Origin: Paenibacillus sp.
Lineage (GTDB): Bacteria; Bacillota; Bacilli; Paenibacillales; Paenibacillaceae
Assembly: GCA_029256665.1 (NCBI GenBank)
Contig: JAQSXN010000020.1
Coordinates: forward strand, 1-14,406
Reading direction: 5' to 3'
Length of the DNA stretch: 14,406 bases
The position numbers and the translations under genes are program-made. How positions within the stretch are numbered: position 1 is the stretch's first letter; the number at the start of each line of letters is the position of its first letter. This document shows positions 7,314 through 14,406 of this stretch, piece by piece. The notes under the pieces were generated by a model. It searched no databases. It saw nothing but the letters and a program-made list of their open reading frames with translations, and had not been told where the DNA came from.

Positions 7314-7348
7314 GCTAAATGACATAAACCAAACGAGGTGAATAAAGA

Positions 7349-8044
7349 ATGGTTGCACAAGCAAGTCGCAATAAGAAAGGCAAAGGATCGCGTAATTTCG
7401 TATTGTATACGGCAATTATCGTTCTGATCATTGTTTTGCTCGTTGTTATCAATCAAGTTCAGAAGAAGGAAGAAGGGCAGAACGATCATTTCGCCAGCGC
7501 TCCGTCGACGGAATCGCAGCCGGTGCTTGGGGATGCGAACGCCAAGGTATCCATCGTGGAATTCGGCGATTATATGTGCCCAACCTGCATGTATTGGGGC
7601 GAGACGATTTGGCCGCAGCTGCAGAAGGAATTCGTCGACACGGGGAAAGCGACTTTCTCCTATGTTAACGTCGATTTCCATGCACAACCGTCCGTTACCG
7701 GCGCATTGGCAAGCGAATCGATCTTCAAGTCGCATCCCGACAAGTTCTGGGATTTCCACAAGGCGTTATTCGCCGCGCAGCCGACTGCCGAACACGACAA
7801 TAATTGGCTGACGGAGGACAAAGCGGTGGAAGTGGCCAAATCCGTCATCCCGGACTTGGACGAAGCCGCCTTGCGGACGAGCATGAACTCCGATGAGATG
7901 AAGGAACAATTCCAGCTGGACAAGCAGCTGTATCAGGATTTTAATGTAACCCTAACGCCTACCATCATGATCAACGAGACAAAAATCGCAGATCCGCTAG
8001 ATTACGCGGCGATTAAAGCGGCAATCGAAGCGAGCCTGGAGTAG
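7349..8044 (+). CDS. bdbD: Membrane-anchored DsbA-like thiol-disulfide oxidoreductase (BdbD)
   Basis: Introduces disulfide bonds into proteins outside the cytoplasmic membrane and is reoxidised by its BdbC partner. The 231-residue protein has a basic N-terminus, one membrane anchor (about 18-35), a charged linker, then a thioredoxin fold with an inserted helical region. The active site is CPTC (77-80) in EFGDYMCPTC, and the cis-proline loop is TLTPT (201-205, Pro204). The start at 7349 is supported by GAGGTG at 7335-7340, 8 nt upstream. bdbC follows after 10 nt. The pairing with a DsbB-type gene sets this apart from reductive thioredoxin-like proteins. Membrane-bound extracytoplasmic proteins such as exported cytochromes or competence factors are known types of client, but none is indicated here. 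Confidence 0.92.
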   Translation: MVAQASRNKKGKGSRNFVLYTAIIVLIIVLLVVINQVQKKEEGQNDHFASAPSTESQPVLGDANAKVSIVEFGDYMCPTCMYWGETIWPQLQKEFVDTGKATFSYVNVDFHAQPSVTGALASESIFKSHPDKFWDFHKALFAAQPTAEHDNNWLTEDKAVEVAKSVIPDLDEAALRTSMNSDEMKEQFQLDKQLYQDFNVTLTPTIMINETKIADPLDYAAIKAAIEASLE

Positions 8045-8054
8045 GGGTGAGTCT

Positions 8055-8471
8055 ATGTTGTTAAGGCGGAACGCGTTAAACCTCGCCTGGATCGTCGCGG
8101 TCGTCGCGACGCTCGGCAGCTTGTATTTCAGCGAGATTCGCGAGTATATTCCATGCGATCTCTGCTGGTTCCAGCGCATACTGATGTATCCGCTCAGCAT
8201 TATTCTCGGCATCGCGGCGTTTAATGACGACTTCAAGATCCGGAAGTACGTGCTGCCGTTGTCCATTATCGGCATGTGCGTATCGACCTTCCATTACATG
8301 ATGGAGAAAATTCCGGGCTTCGAGAAGGTTCGTCCTTGCACGAACGGCGTGCCTTGCACGACGGAATGGATCAACTGGCTCGGCTTCATTACGATTCCGT
8401 TCCTCGCGCTTGTCGGCTTTACGCTGATCACGGTATTGCTGCTGCTTGCAAAGAAAAACGACAACGAATAA
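8055..8471 (+). CDS. bdbC: DsbB-family quinone-linked thiol oxidase (BdbC)
   Basis: Integral membrane oxidase that takes electrons from reduced BdbD and passes them to quinone. The 138 residues contain four predicted membrane helices (about 9-26, 42-57, 66-83, 109-131). The two redox cysteine pairs of the family are intact: CDLC (34-37) after the first helix, and CTNGVPC (95-101) in the second external loop. FQR follows the first pair, as is typical. The ribosome site AGGGGTGA (8043-8050) overlaps the bdbD stop codon, with the start 10 nt after it. The two genes form an operon ending at the hairpin at 8490. Confidence 0.93.
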   Translation: MLLRRNALNLAWIVAVVATLGSLYFSEIREYIPCDLCWFQRILMYPLSIILGIAAFNDDFKIRKYVLPLSIIGMCVSTFHYMMEKIPGFEKVRPCTNGVPCTTEWINWLGFITIPFLALVGFTLITVLLLLAKKNDNE

Positions 8472-8489
8472 TATCGGCTATCATCGCAG

Positions 8490-8528
8490 CCGCCGGCGCA
8501 AGCATCCCGCATGCTTCCCGGCGGTTGT
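8490..8528 (+). terminator. GC-rich hairpin after bdbC
   Basis: An outer CCGCCGG/CCGGCGG stem (8490-8496, 8518-8524) and an inner AAGCAT/ATGCTT stem (8500-8505, 8511-8516) enclose a CCCGC loop. A modest TTGTT run follows. It begins 18 nt after the bdbC stop. It is probably a terminator, though the weak T tract leaves room for read-through. Confidence 0.6.
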
Positions 8529-8623
8529 TCCGTTATACGATTGATGAAATAGCAGCATTACGAAATCGATAACGTGCAACAATGAAGAGATCAAGGTGTG
8601 ACTGCAAGGAAGGAGCAGATGGG

Positions 8624-9676
8624 ATGCAAGAGGCGTTGGAACAAGTGCGGCTGCCGGTGCCGAAGCCGTTTGATTTTGCCCGCAATCTGGCTTATCTGCA
8701 GCGTTCGAGCAACGAATGTTTGTTCAGGACGGATGACGGGGCTGTGTACAAAGCGTTAACGGATGGCATGCGCGCAGCCGTCTGGCGGGTAAGCGAGGGG
8801 GAAGGCGGCGAGCTGCTGCTCGAGAGGATGACGGAAGCGGTGCCGCTAAAGGATGGAGCTGGACGATCGGGGAGTATCGTTCATGCTCGGGGCATGGAGG
8901 CAGGGAGCCGAAATCGGATAATGTCCGACAATGAGGCGGGATCCGCGCATGCTGGCAACTCGTTAACGAACGCCGTCGCTTCCGCGCACGCTGGCAACTC
9001 GTTAACGAACGCCGCCGTCGCTTACGTGCGCGAATGGTTTGATTTGGAGCTCGATCTTTCGCCGTTTTATCGGATGGCCGATGGAGATCCCCTCCTGCGG
9101 GAGCCGTCCCGCCAATTTTTTGGTTTGCGTCTGCTGGGCATCCCGGACTTGTTCGAGGCTCTTAGCTGGGGCATTATCGGCCAGCAAATCAATCTGGCGT
9201 TTGCCTATACGCTCAAGCGCAGACTCGTCGAACGGTACGGCCGCCCGATCGCCTATAATGGCGAGACCTATTGGCTGTTCCCGGAGCCCGAGACAATCGC
9301 GGGGCTGACGGTGGAAGAGCTTGATCCGCTGCGCATGACGGCCCGCAAGAGCGAATATTTGATCGACACGGCGGCGGCTATCTCCTCCGGAGAGTTGAGC
9401 AGGAAGCGGCTGCTGGCTGCCGGCGGTCTCAAGGATGCGGAACGACTGCTTGTCAGCCGGCGCGGCATCGGGCCGTGGACGGCCAACTACGTGCTGATGC
9501 GCTGCTTGCGCATGCCTGACGCGTTTCCGATCGACGACGTCGGCCTTCATAACGCGATCAAGCTGCAGACGGGACTGGGGCGCAAGCCGACGAAGCCGGA
9601 GCTGGTGGAGATGTCCGCAGGCTGGGCAGGCTGGGAGGCGTACGCGACCTTCTATTTGTGGCGGCTGTTGTATTGA
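8624..9676 (+). CDS. AlkA-type DNA-3-methyladenine glycosylase II with an inserted linker
   Basis: Base-excision repair glycosylase of the helix-hairpin-helix/GPD superfamily, which removes alkylated bases. The 350-residue product has an N-terminal AlkA-like domain (about 1-72), then a Gly/Ser/Ala/Asn-rich stretch (about 72-132). The catalytic part begins at YVREWFDLELDLSPFY and contains WGIIGQQINLAFA, the hairpin RGIGPWTANYV (280-290), and PIDDVGL, whose second Asp (305) matches the catalytic Asp of E. coli AlkA. ATG 8624 is used because AGGAG (8611-8615) is 8 nt upstream; ATG 8582 lacks a site. The protein is longer than AlkA proteins of about 300 residues because of the linker, which holds a tandem 13-residue duplication. 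The frame stays open and the catalytic motifs are intact, so the enzyme is probably functional. Confidence 0.88.
   Translation: MQEALEQVRLPVPKPFDFARNLAYLQRSSNECLFRTDDGAVYKALTDGMRAAVWRVSEGEGGELLLERMTEAVPLKDGAGRSGSIVHARGMEAGSRNRIMSDNEAGSAHAGNSLTNAVASAHAGNSLTNAAVAYVREWFDLELDLSPFYRMADGDPLLREPSRQFFGLRLLGIPDLFEALSWGIIGQQINLAFAYTLKRRLVERYGRPIAYNGETYWLFPEPETIAGLTVEELDPLRMTARKSEYLIDTAAAISSGELSRKRLLAAGGLKDAERLLVSRRGIGPWTANYVLMRCLRMPDAFPIDDVGLHNAIKLQTGLGRKPTKPELVEMSAGWAGWEAYATFYLWRLLY
8942..9022 (+). repeat. 39-bp tandem duplication inside the AlkA-like gene
   Basis: Copy one covers 8942-8980 (39 nt) and copy two 8981-9022 (42 nt). They differ by one T-to-C change and a three-base GCC insertion in the second. 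Both encode SAHAGNSLTNA followed by A/V residues, so the frame is kept. Recent slippage or unequal crossing-over is the simplest explanation. Confidence 0.9.
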
Positions 9677-9779
9677 GAGGGAGAATCGCCCTTCTTATTG
9701 GCGCGTGCGGCCAGTAATGGCTGGTCACAAAGAAAGGTATGCAATACGTTGAACCTTTATTTTTGGATGAGTGCGAACC

Positions 9780-10502
9780 ATGAAACGAACAAGCGGGGTG
9801 GAGGAATTGGATGATCGCCGAATAAACATTCTGGTCGTCGAGGATGACAATGAAATCAATCAATTATTGTGCGAAATTATTATAGGCATGGGATATGATC
9901 CGCAACCCGCCTATTCGGGGACGGAAGCTCTGCTGTATATGGCGCGGGAGCAGGAGTGGAGTATGATGCTGCTGGATTTGATGCTTCCCGGTCTTAGCGG
10001 CGAAGACATTCTGCGACAGCTAGGCGAAGACCGCCAGCTTCCCGTAATCATTATATCCGCCAAAGGGGAACAACAAACGAAAGTGTCGAGTTTGCGCCTG
10101 GGCGCCGACGACTTTATTACGAAGCCCTTTGACATTGAAGAAGTTTCCGCCAGAATAGACGCCCATCTAAGAAGATATAGACGTACCGTTGCTAAAGATT
10201 CCGTTCGGCAAATGACATACAAAGGCATTCATCTGAACTCGGACACAAAAGCGGTGTCGGTTAATGGCTCTGAATTGATATTGACCGCGAGGGAATTCGC
10301 CTTGCTGGAGCTCTTTATGTCATATCCGAAAAAAATATTTTCAAAAGCGAATTTATTCGAAACGGTATGGGGAGAGGCGTACTTAGGCGATGATAACATG
10401 ATTAACGTTTATATTAGCCACATTAGAAAAAAGCTGGCACAGGCAAATCCGGAAGAAGAATACATAGAGACCATATGGGGTATGGGATATCGATTGAAAT
10501 AA
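9780..10502 (+). CDS. OmpR/PhoB-family response regulator
   Basis: Cytoplasmic transcription factor, expected to be phosphorylated by the kinase encoded at 13748. The receiver domain is complete: acidic pair in VVEDD (Glu22-Asp24 region), phosphoacceptor Asp66 in MMLLDLMLPG, Ser93 in IIISAKG and Lys115 in ITKPF. A winged-helix domain follows (about 147-240), with LTAREFALLELF, NMINVYISHIRKKL and WGMGYRLK. It resembles VanR-type regulators. The start is unsure: ATG 9780 has a weak GGATGAG upstream (240 residues). GTG 9771, GTG 9798 and TTG 9807 are in the same frame, and a GGAGG at 9800-9804 sits too close to TTG 9807. It begins the AT-richer module, and 90 nt separate it from the hydrolase gene. 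Confidence 0.93.
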   Translation: MKRTSGVEELDDRRINILVVEDDNEINQLLCEIIIGMGYDPQPAYSGTEALLYMAREQEWSMMLLDLMLPGLSGEDILRQLGEDRQLPVIIISAKGEQQTKVSSLRLGADDFITKPFDIEEVSARIDAHLRRYRRTVAKDSVRQMTYKGIHLNSDTKAVSVNGSELILTAREFALLELFMSYPKKIFSKANLFETVWGEAYLGDDNMINVYISHIRKKLAQANPEEEYIETIWGMGYRLK

Positions 10503-10506
10503 CGAA

Positions 10507-10547
10507 TTAATGTTTGATTAAGGTTTGGGTTAAGCTTCTATTATGAT
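10507..10547 (+). promoter_or_regulatory. Response-regulator-type promoter with phased TTAAG repeats
   Basis: Units start TTAATGTTTGA (10507), TTAAGGTTTGGG (10518) and TTAAGCTTCTA (10530), spaced 11 and 12 nt, about one DNA turn. A -10 candidate TATTAT (10539-10544) or TATGAT (10542-10547) follows, with no recognisable -35. Direct repeats that replace the -35 are the usual arrangement for activation by OmpR-type regulators. The neighbouring regulator is the obvious candidate and would drive the hydrolase-ABC-kinase genes. Binding is inference. Confidence 0.55.
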
Positions 10548-10592
10548 CTCATGCTTACTATGGTGTTATCCGATCAGATAGGAGAAGATGAG

Positions 10593-12041
10593 ATGAATAA
10601 AAAAATAGGTATTGTGGTTTTGTTGATTGCGTTATTATCCACCGCACGCTCCCTTTCTCCAATTGCCCAAGCCGCGCCTGCAATAGAAAAAGAAGCGATT
10701 GATCAATATGTCGAAGCCTATATCAAGCGTAATGGTTTGCCTGGCGCCTCCATAGCGGTCGTTAAGGACGGAGAGATTATCCACGAAGCAGGGTATGGGC
10801 ATGACTCCGAAGGGAAACCGCTAACCGAAAACTCGCGCATGAGGATTGCTTCGGTATCCAAATCATTTACCGCTTTCGCGGTATTGCAACTTGTGGACGA
10901 AGGGAAAATGAATCTTGACGACCCCGTAGTCCGATATTTACCCGAATTAAAGATGGAAGACCCGAGATTGCGGCAGATAACTCTTCGGCATCTGATGAGC
11001 CATACATCCGGAATTCCCAACCCGACCATTGTGGCAAAAGCAGATACTTTGGAAGAAGGCGTCAATCGGCTTCACGATTGGCGGCTCCAATCGAATCCCG
11101 GAGATCGGTATGCATATAGCAATGCGAATTATTGGATTTTGGCTCGATTAGTAGAGGAAGCGAGCGGGGAGAAGTTCGCACGGTATTTGGACAGGAAGTT
11201 GTTCACTCCACTCGGAATGGACGACACGCTTTCTCCAATTAGCACTAATGAAGCGATCCCATTAATGCCCCAAGGATACGTAACGGCTTACGGTACGGCT
11301 ATACCTGTACCGGAGCTTGAAAAAATGTTCGGTGGTTCCGGAGGAATCGTTACTACTGCTTCCGACATGGGCGAGTGGCTCTCTATGCATACTGGCGATG
11401 GTCTAAGCTCATCCGGAGACCGATTGTTATCTCCATCCCTATTGGAAGAATCTTATACGCCGCAACATGGAATTGATCATTACGGACTTGGTTGGTCGCT
11501 TAGCGCTTCACATGTTAAGCCGCAGCGAATATCGCACAGCGGATCGGTGACGGGCTTTCAGGCTCAGCAGGACATTATACCGAGCAGCGGCTATGCCGTG
11601 GCGGTATTGCTCAATAGCTTCACCCCCACCTTCGAACACGCCTATGAGATTAGCTCGGGCATTATTGAATTGACCGAGGGACAAGCCCCCGCGATTAAAG
11701 CGCCTGTACCAACGATTATTGACTTATCCATTGGGGCGCTGACCTTGTTGTATGTAGGCTTGGGAACCTTGGGAATTATGCGTAGTAAGAAATGGTCTTA
11801 TAAGCGGAATCAATTTTCCGGATTGAGATATTCGCTTCGATTGATCCCGCAGTTGATTCCCATTGCAGCAATTGGCTGGTTATTCTTTATTGTTCCAACC
11901 TTGCAGGGCAATACCGCGGTAACCCGAGACGTGTTTAGTTTATGGCCGGCTTTGGCGATATTGTTGGCGGCGATCCTCCTATATGCGGTAGTAGTAACCG
12001 GGCTGCGAATTTATTATCGAGTAAGAGGGGGTGAATCCTAA
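10593..12041 (+). CDS. Exported beta-lactamase-fold serine hydrolase with C-terminal membrane anchor
   Basis: Belongs to the class C beta-lactamase/DD-peptidase-like serine hydrolase family (PF00144-type), acting outside the membrane. The 482-residue product has a signal peptide (1-28, probable cleavage after AQA). The catalytic domain spans about 30-362 with all three motifs: SVSK (Ser87, Lys90), YSN (175-177) and HSG (315-317) in the place of KTG. Three C-terminal membrane helices follow (about 376-396, 414-436, 447-470). ATG 10593 has AGGAG (10580-10584) 8 nt upstream; ATG 10551 does not. The substrate could be peptidoglycan stem peptides, a D-amino-acid peptide or an antimicrobial compound; the motifs alone cannot decide. 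It is the first gene after the phased-repeat promoter, and the ABC ATPase starts 1 nt after its stop, indicating tight coupling. Confidence 0.9.
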   Translation: MNKKIGIVVLLIALLSTARSLSPIAQAAPAIEKEAIDQYVEAYIKRNGLPGASIAVVKDGEIIHEAGYGHDSEGKPLTENSRMRIASVSKSFTAFAVLQLVDEGKMNLDDPVVRYLPELKMEDPRLRQITLRHLMSHTSGIPNPTIVAKADTLEEGVNRLHDWRLQSNPGDRYAYSNANYWILARLVEEASGEKFARYLDRKLFTPLGMDDTLSPISTNEAIPLMPQGYVTAYGTAIPVPELEKMFGGSGGIVTTASDMGEWLSMHTGDGLSSSGDRLLSPSLLEESYTPQHGIDHYGLGWSLSASHVKPQRISHSGSVTGFQAQQDIIPSSGYAVAVLLNSFTPTFEHAYEISSGIIELTEGQAPAIKAPVPTIIDLSIGALTLLYVGLGTLGIMRSKKWSYKRNQFSGLRYSLRLIPQLIPIAAIGWLFFIVPTLQGNTAVTRDVFSLWPALAILLAAILLYAVVVTGLRIYYRVRGGES

Positions 12042-12042
12042 G

Positions 12043-12963
12043 ATGGATGACGCTGTCCTAACCACACTCGATTTAACGAAGAAGTATAAGGATCAACTGG
12101 CCCTCGACCATGTGAATGTAACAATTAGAAAGGGAGATATATACGGATTTATCGGGCAGAACGGAGCAGGGAAAAGCACGTTGCTGCGTGTAGCGACTTC
12201 CCTCGCCCGTCCGACTAGCGGCACGGTCAGCCTGTTCGGCGAAAGCAGCGAAGCGGGTCTAATTGAAGCAAGAAAGCGCTTAGGGGCGATCATTGAAAGT
12301 CCTGCTTTATTTCCTGATATGACCGCGCGCGATAATCTGGAAGTGCACCGATTGCAGAGAGGCATTCCGGGGAAATCTTGTATTTCGAAGACGCTTGAGC
12401 TTGTCGGGCTTCAGAATACGGGAAACAAGAAAACGAAAAACTTCTCTCTCGGCATGAAACAACGATTGGGCTTAGCCATCGCTTTATTAGGCGATCCGGA
12501 GCTGCTCATATTGGATGAACCGACGAATGGTCTTGACCCCATGGGGATTGCCCAGCTTAGAGAACTGATCAAGAGGCTGAATCGCGAGAAGGGACTAACG
12601 ATTCTGATTTCCAGCCACATTCTGAGCGAGCTTCGCCAGTTAGCGACTACGTACGGCATCATCCATAAAGGCAAGTTATTGGAGCAACTATCGCATGAAC
12701 AATTAAACGCGAAGTGCAAACAGCATCTTCGTATTCGAGTAGACGATGCAAGCAAGGCTGCAACTGTGCTAGAGATGGAATTAGAAACCAGGGATTACGA
12801 GGTGCTTCAGGATGGCACGATCAAGCTGTATAGTCTCCTTGACGATGTGAGCAGGGTATCCAAGGCATTGACCGGCAGCGGCTTGGTTATCGAGTATTTT
12901 GCGCCTGGGGGCGAGGATTTGGAAAGTTATTTCACCAAACTCGTCGGGAGGGCAGGAGCATGA
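12043..12963 (+). CDS. BcrA-like ABC transporter ATP-binding protein
   Basis: ATPase of an ABC-2 type transporter, cytoplasmic face. The 306 residues contain Walker A GQNGAGKST (38-46), the signature FSLGMKQRLGLA (134-145), Walker B LLILDEPTNGLDP (154-166) and the switch His192 in SSHILSEL. A C-terminal extension of about 85 residues (LRIRVDDASKAA onward) is typical of bacitracin/lantibiotic-export ATPases such as BcrA. ATG 12043 is favoured because GGGGGTGA (12027-12034) lies at a suitable distance; GTG 12031 would overlap that site and the hydrolase stop. The gene ends in an ATGA overlap with the permease start, so the two are translationally coupled. The role in peptide-antibiotic resistance is inferred from family and context. 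Confidence 0.92.
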   Translation: MDDAVLTTLDLTKKYKDQLALDHVNVTIRKGDIYGFIGQNGAGKSTLLRVATSLARPTSGTVSLFGESSEAGLIEARKRLGAIIESPALFPDMTARDNLEVHRLQRGIPGKSCISKTLELVGLQNTGNKKTKNFSLGMKQRLGLAIALLGDPELLILDEPTNGLDPMGIAQLRELIKRLNREKGLTILISSHILSELRQLATTYGIIHKGKLLEQLSHEQLNAKCKQHLRIRVDDASKAATVLEMELETRDYEVLQDGTIKLYSLLDDVSRVSKALTGSGLVIEYFAPGGEDLESYFTKLVGRAGA

Positions 12964-13724
12964 TCAATCTATTTCGCGCGGAGTTGTTCAAGCTCGGCAA
13001 GAACAGGATGTTCTGGACACTGACCATTATCGCGACGATAGTTTTCGCTCTCCTGCACTACCTGGTAACCGTCGGTTGGTGGCAGTTGAGTAACAGCTTT
13101 GAACAAGCGGGACTGGAGCTATTCTCCTCGCTTACAATTGCCGTAGTTCCCATGTTCTTTATGTTATTTTTAAGTACGCTTGCTGGATTTTTTGTCGCGA
13201 ATGATTTTACGATGGGCGTAGTAAAAAACCTCGTGATGAGCGGAAACCGAAGAAGCCATATTTTTTTAACCAAGCTGCTTGCCTTTATGCTGGGCTCCGT
13301 TTTTCTCACTGTGGTATGTCCGCTTTTTGTCATCATTGGCGGGAAGCTATTATTCGGATTCGGGGCACTGACCGACACGGCGGCTTTGGGCTATTTTGCT
13401 AGATCGATGGGCCTGTTCGTCCTTCACTTAATGGGATTCGTTGCCCTATTGATGCTCATTGCGCTGCTTGTTGAAGATAGCGGGAAAACGATCATTATTT
13501 CGATTGTAATCGCGTTATTGATATCCGTGGCGGATGTCATGCGGCCGCTGCCTGGATTTGTGGAGACTTTGTATCCGTATTCGATATTCCACCATATTAC
13601 CGCCGCCTGGAACTTCACGATGTCCCCTTCCGATGTTAAACAATCGTTGCTGGTTGCTTTGTGCTCGCTGCTACTCTTGATATTCTGCGGAAATACAGTG
13701 TTCCGGAGGAAAGAAATGAAATAG
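12960..13724 (+). CDS. ABC-2 type transporter permease (BcrB/lantibiotic-protection-like)
   Basis: Membrane partner of the ATPase encoded just upstream. The 254 residues have about six membrane helices (roughly 17-38, 57-79, 104-128, 146-170, 173-193, 226-246). A cytoplasmic coupling region MGVVKNLVMSGNRRSHIFLTK follows the second helix, as in ABC-2 permeases. The N-terminal INLFRAELFKLGKNRMFW is the typical amphipathic lead-in. The ATG at 12960 overlaps the ATPase stop as ATGA. Only one permease is present, so the transporter is probably a homodimer of permeases. The product is shorter than a BceB-type permease and lacks its large external loop, so sensing by a BceB-like loop is not expected. 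Confidence 0.9.
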   Translation: MINLFRAELFKLGKNRMFWTLTIIATIVFALLHYLVTVGWWQLSNSFEQAGLELFSSLTIAVVPMFFMLFLSTLAGFFVANDFTMGVVKNLVMSGNRRSHIFLTKLLAFMLGSVFLTVVCPLFVIIGGKLLFGFGALTDTAALGYFARSMGLFVLHLMGFVALLMLIALLVEDSGKTIIISIVIALLISVADVMRPLPGFVETLYPYSIFHHITAAWNFTMSPSDVKQSLLVALCSLLLLIFCGNTVFRRKEMK

Positions 13725-13747
13725 TCGAAGGATAAGGGGGAGAATGA

Positions 13748-14406
13748 ATGATCTATGCAGTGATCGCTTTAGTCTTGCTGGTCCTAATTCTTCTCCTTCG
13801 ACTCGCGTTTATGAAGAAGGAATTGAGAAGACTATCTAACCAGATGAAACGATTTCATCAGGGCTTGACCGGCAAGAAAATCGATATTGCTTTGATGGAT
13901 AAGGATCTCGAAAATCTTGCGGGGGATATCAATCAATTAATCGATCTAGCCATACAGTCGAATAGGGACAAAATACGAAATGACCGGGAATTGAGACAGG
14001 CGATCGCTAATATGTCTCATGATTTGAGAACGCCTCTAACGTCCATCATGGGATACATTCAACTGTTGAAAGCGAATCATGTTTCCGTCGAGAAACGGAA
14101 GGAGTATATCTCCATTGCTTACGCTACAACAAAACGTTTGCATGGGTTGCTACATGATTTCTTTGAGTTGTCGACCGTGCAATCTACGGATTATCGCCTT
14201 AAAGCCGAACCGCTTCAATTGAATTCGTTGTTGTGGGAAGTAATGACCGGTTTCTACGATCGATTAAGCGAGAGGCGACTGGAGCCGAAGCTGCGCGTGA
14301 CCGATGAAGCTATAATCATCCATGCCGATGAATCGGCGGTCAAACGGGTATTGGAGAATATAATGAGCAATGTGGTAAAGCATGCAACGGGCGAAACATC
14401 CATTAG
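13748..14406 (+). CDS. Sensor histidine kinase, N-terminal part (cut by window end)
   Basis: Membrane kinase expected to control the regulator at 9780. The 219 visible residues begin with one membrane helix (2-21) that leads directly into a charged helix with LRRLSNQMKRFHQGL. There is no second helix or external sensor domain. The dimerisation/phosphorylation box has MSHDLRTPLTSIMGY with His91, and the N box ENIMSNVVKHA (203-213) starts the ATPase domain. The frame is open at the last base, so the G boxes lie beyond the window. ATG 13748 is preferred because AAGGGGGAG (13734-13742) is 5 nt upstream; ATG 13744 is out of frame with the kinase. It follows the permease by 23 nt, presumably in the same transcript. 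Confidence 0.93.
   Translation, partial: MIYAVIALVLLVLILLLRLAFMKKELRRLSNQMKRFHQGLTGKKIDIALMDKDLENLAGDINQLIDLAIQSNRDKIRNDRELRQAIANMSHDLRTPLTSIMGYIQLLKANHVSVEKRKEYISIAYATTKRLHGLLHDFFELSTVQSTDYRLKAEPLQLNSLLWEVMTGFYDRLSERRLEPKLRVTDEAIIIHADESAVKRVLENIMSNVVKHATGETSI

Noticed and set aside
7091..7759. Minus-strand open frame of 222 codons
   Set aside because: It covers the 35-nt repeats and the start of bdbD on the other strand; composition changes along its length, with no motif and no ribosome site.
9677..9779. GCCA-GTAA-TGGC and neighbouring short inverted repeats before the response regulator
   Set aside because: Stems are short and lack a T run; no promoter with good spacing could be matched, so neither a terminator nor an operator is claimed.

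Overview
The window reads as chromosome from a moderately GC-rich, Gram-positive Paenibacillaceae-type organism (Paenibacillus or Cohnella-like). This is inferred from strong GGAGG-type ribosome sites, TTG and GTG starts, a cytochrome c anchored as a lipoprotein, a BdbDC-type Dsb pair and a CysJ beginning like the Bacillus protein. No phage, transposase, CRISPR, rRNA or tRNA gene is visible.

Left part (1-1700): tatC and tatA lie on the minus strand, tatC first, diverging from a plus-strand lipoprotein c-type cytochrome that ends in a strong intrinsic terminator. A compound inverted repeat lies just past tatA at the window edge. From 1700 to 1983 there is no convincing gene. That stretch ends in an ordered regulatory region (three ATAAG/CTTAT half-sites, a sigma-A-like promoter, a tandem 8-bp repeat) in front of cysJ.

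Centre (1984-9676): cysJ-cysI encode the two subunits of assimilatory NADPH-sulfite reductase and end at a perfect 15-bp-stem hairpin. Next come a small 83-residue protein of unknown function and a TIM-barrel sugar-phosphate isomerase/epimerase with its own terminator. A non-coding stretch carrying two copies of a 35-nt repeat precedes bdbD-bdbC, the thiol oxidase pair for extracytoplasmic disulfide formation. An AlkA-type DNA glycosylase follows, carrying an unusual linker with a 39-bp tandem duplication.

Right part (about 9770-14406, cut by the window end): the base composition becomes visibly more AT-rich. A single co-directional module encodes an OmpR-type response regulator, an exported and membrane-anchored beta-lactamase-fold serine hydrolase, a BcrA-like ABC ATPase, an ABC-2 permease and a sensor histidine kinase with one N-terminal membrane segment. 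TTAAG-type repeats spaced 11-12 nt apart, with a -10 but no -35, sit between the regulator and the hydrolase and suggest that the regulator drives the rest. The layout resembles cell-envelope antibiotic sensing and detoxification systems. Here a periplasm-facing serine hydrolase is built into the operon, making this the most interesting part of the window. The substrate and inducer cannot be read from the sequence.
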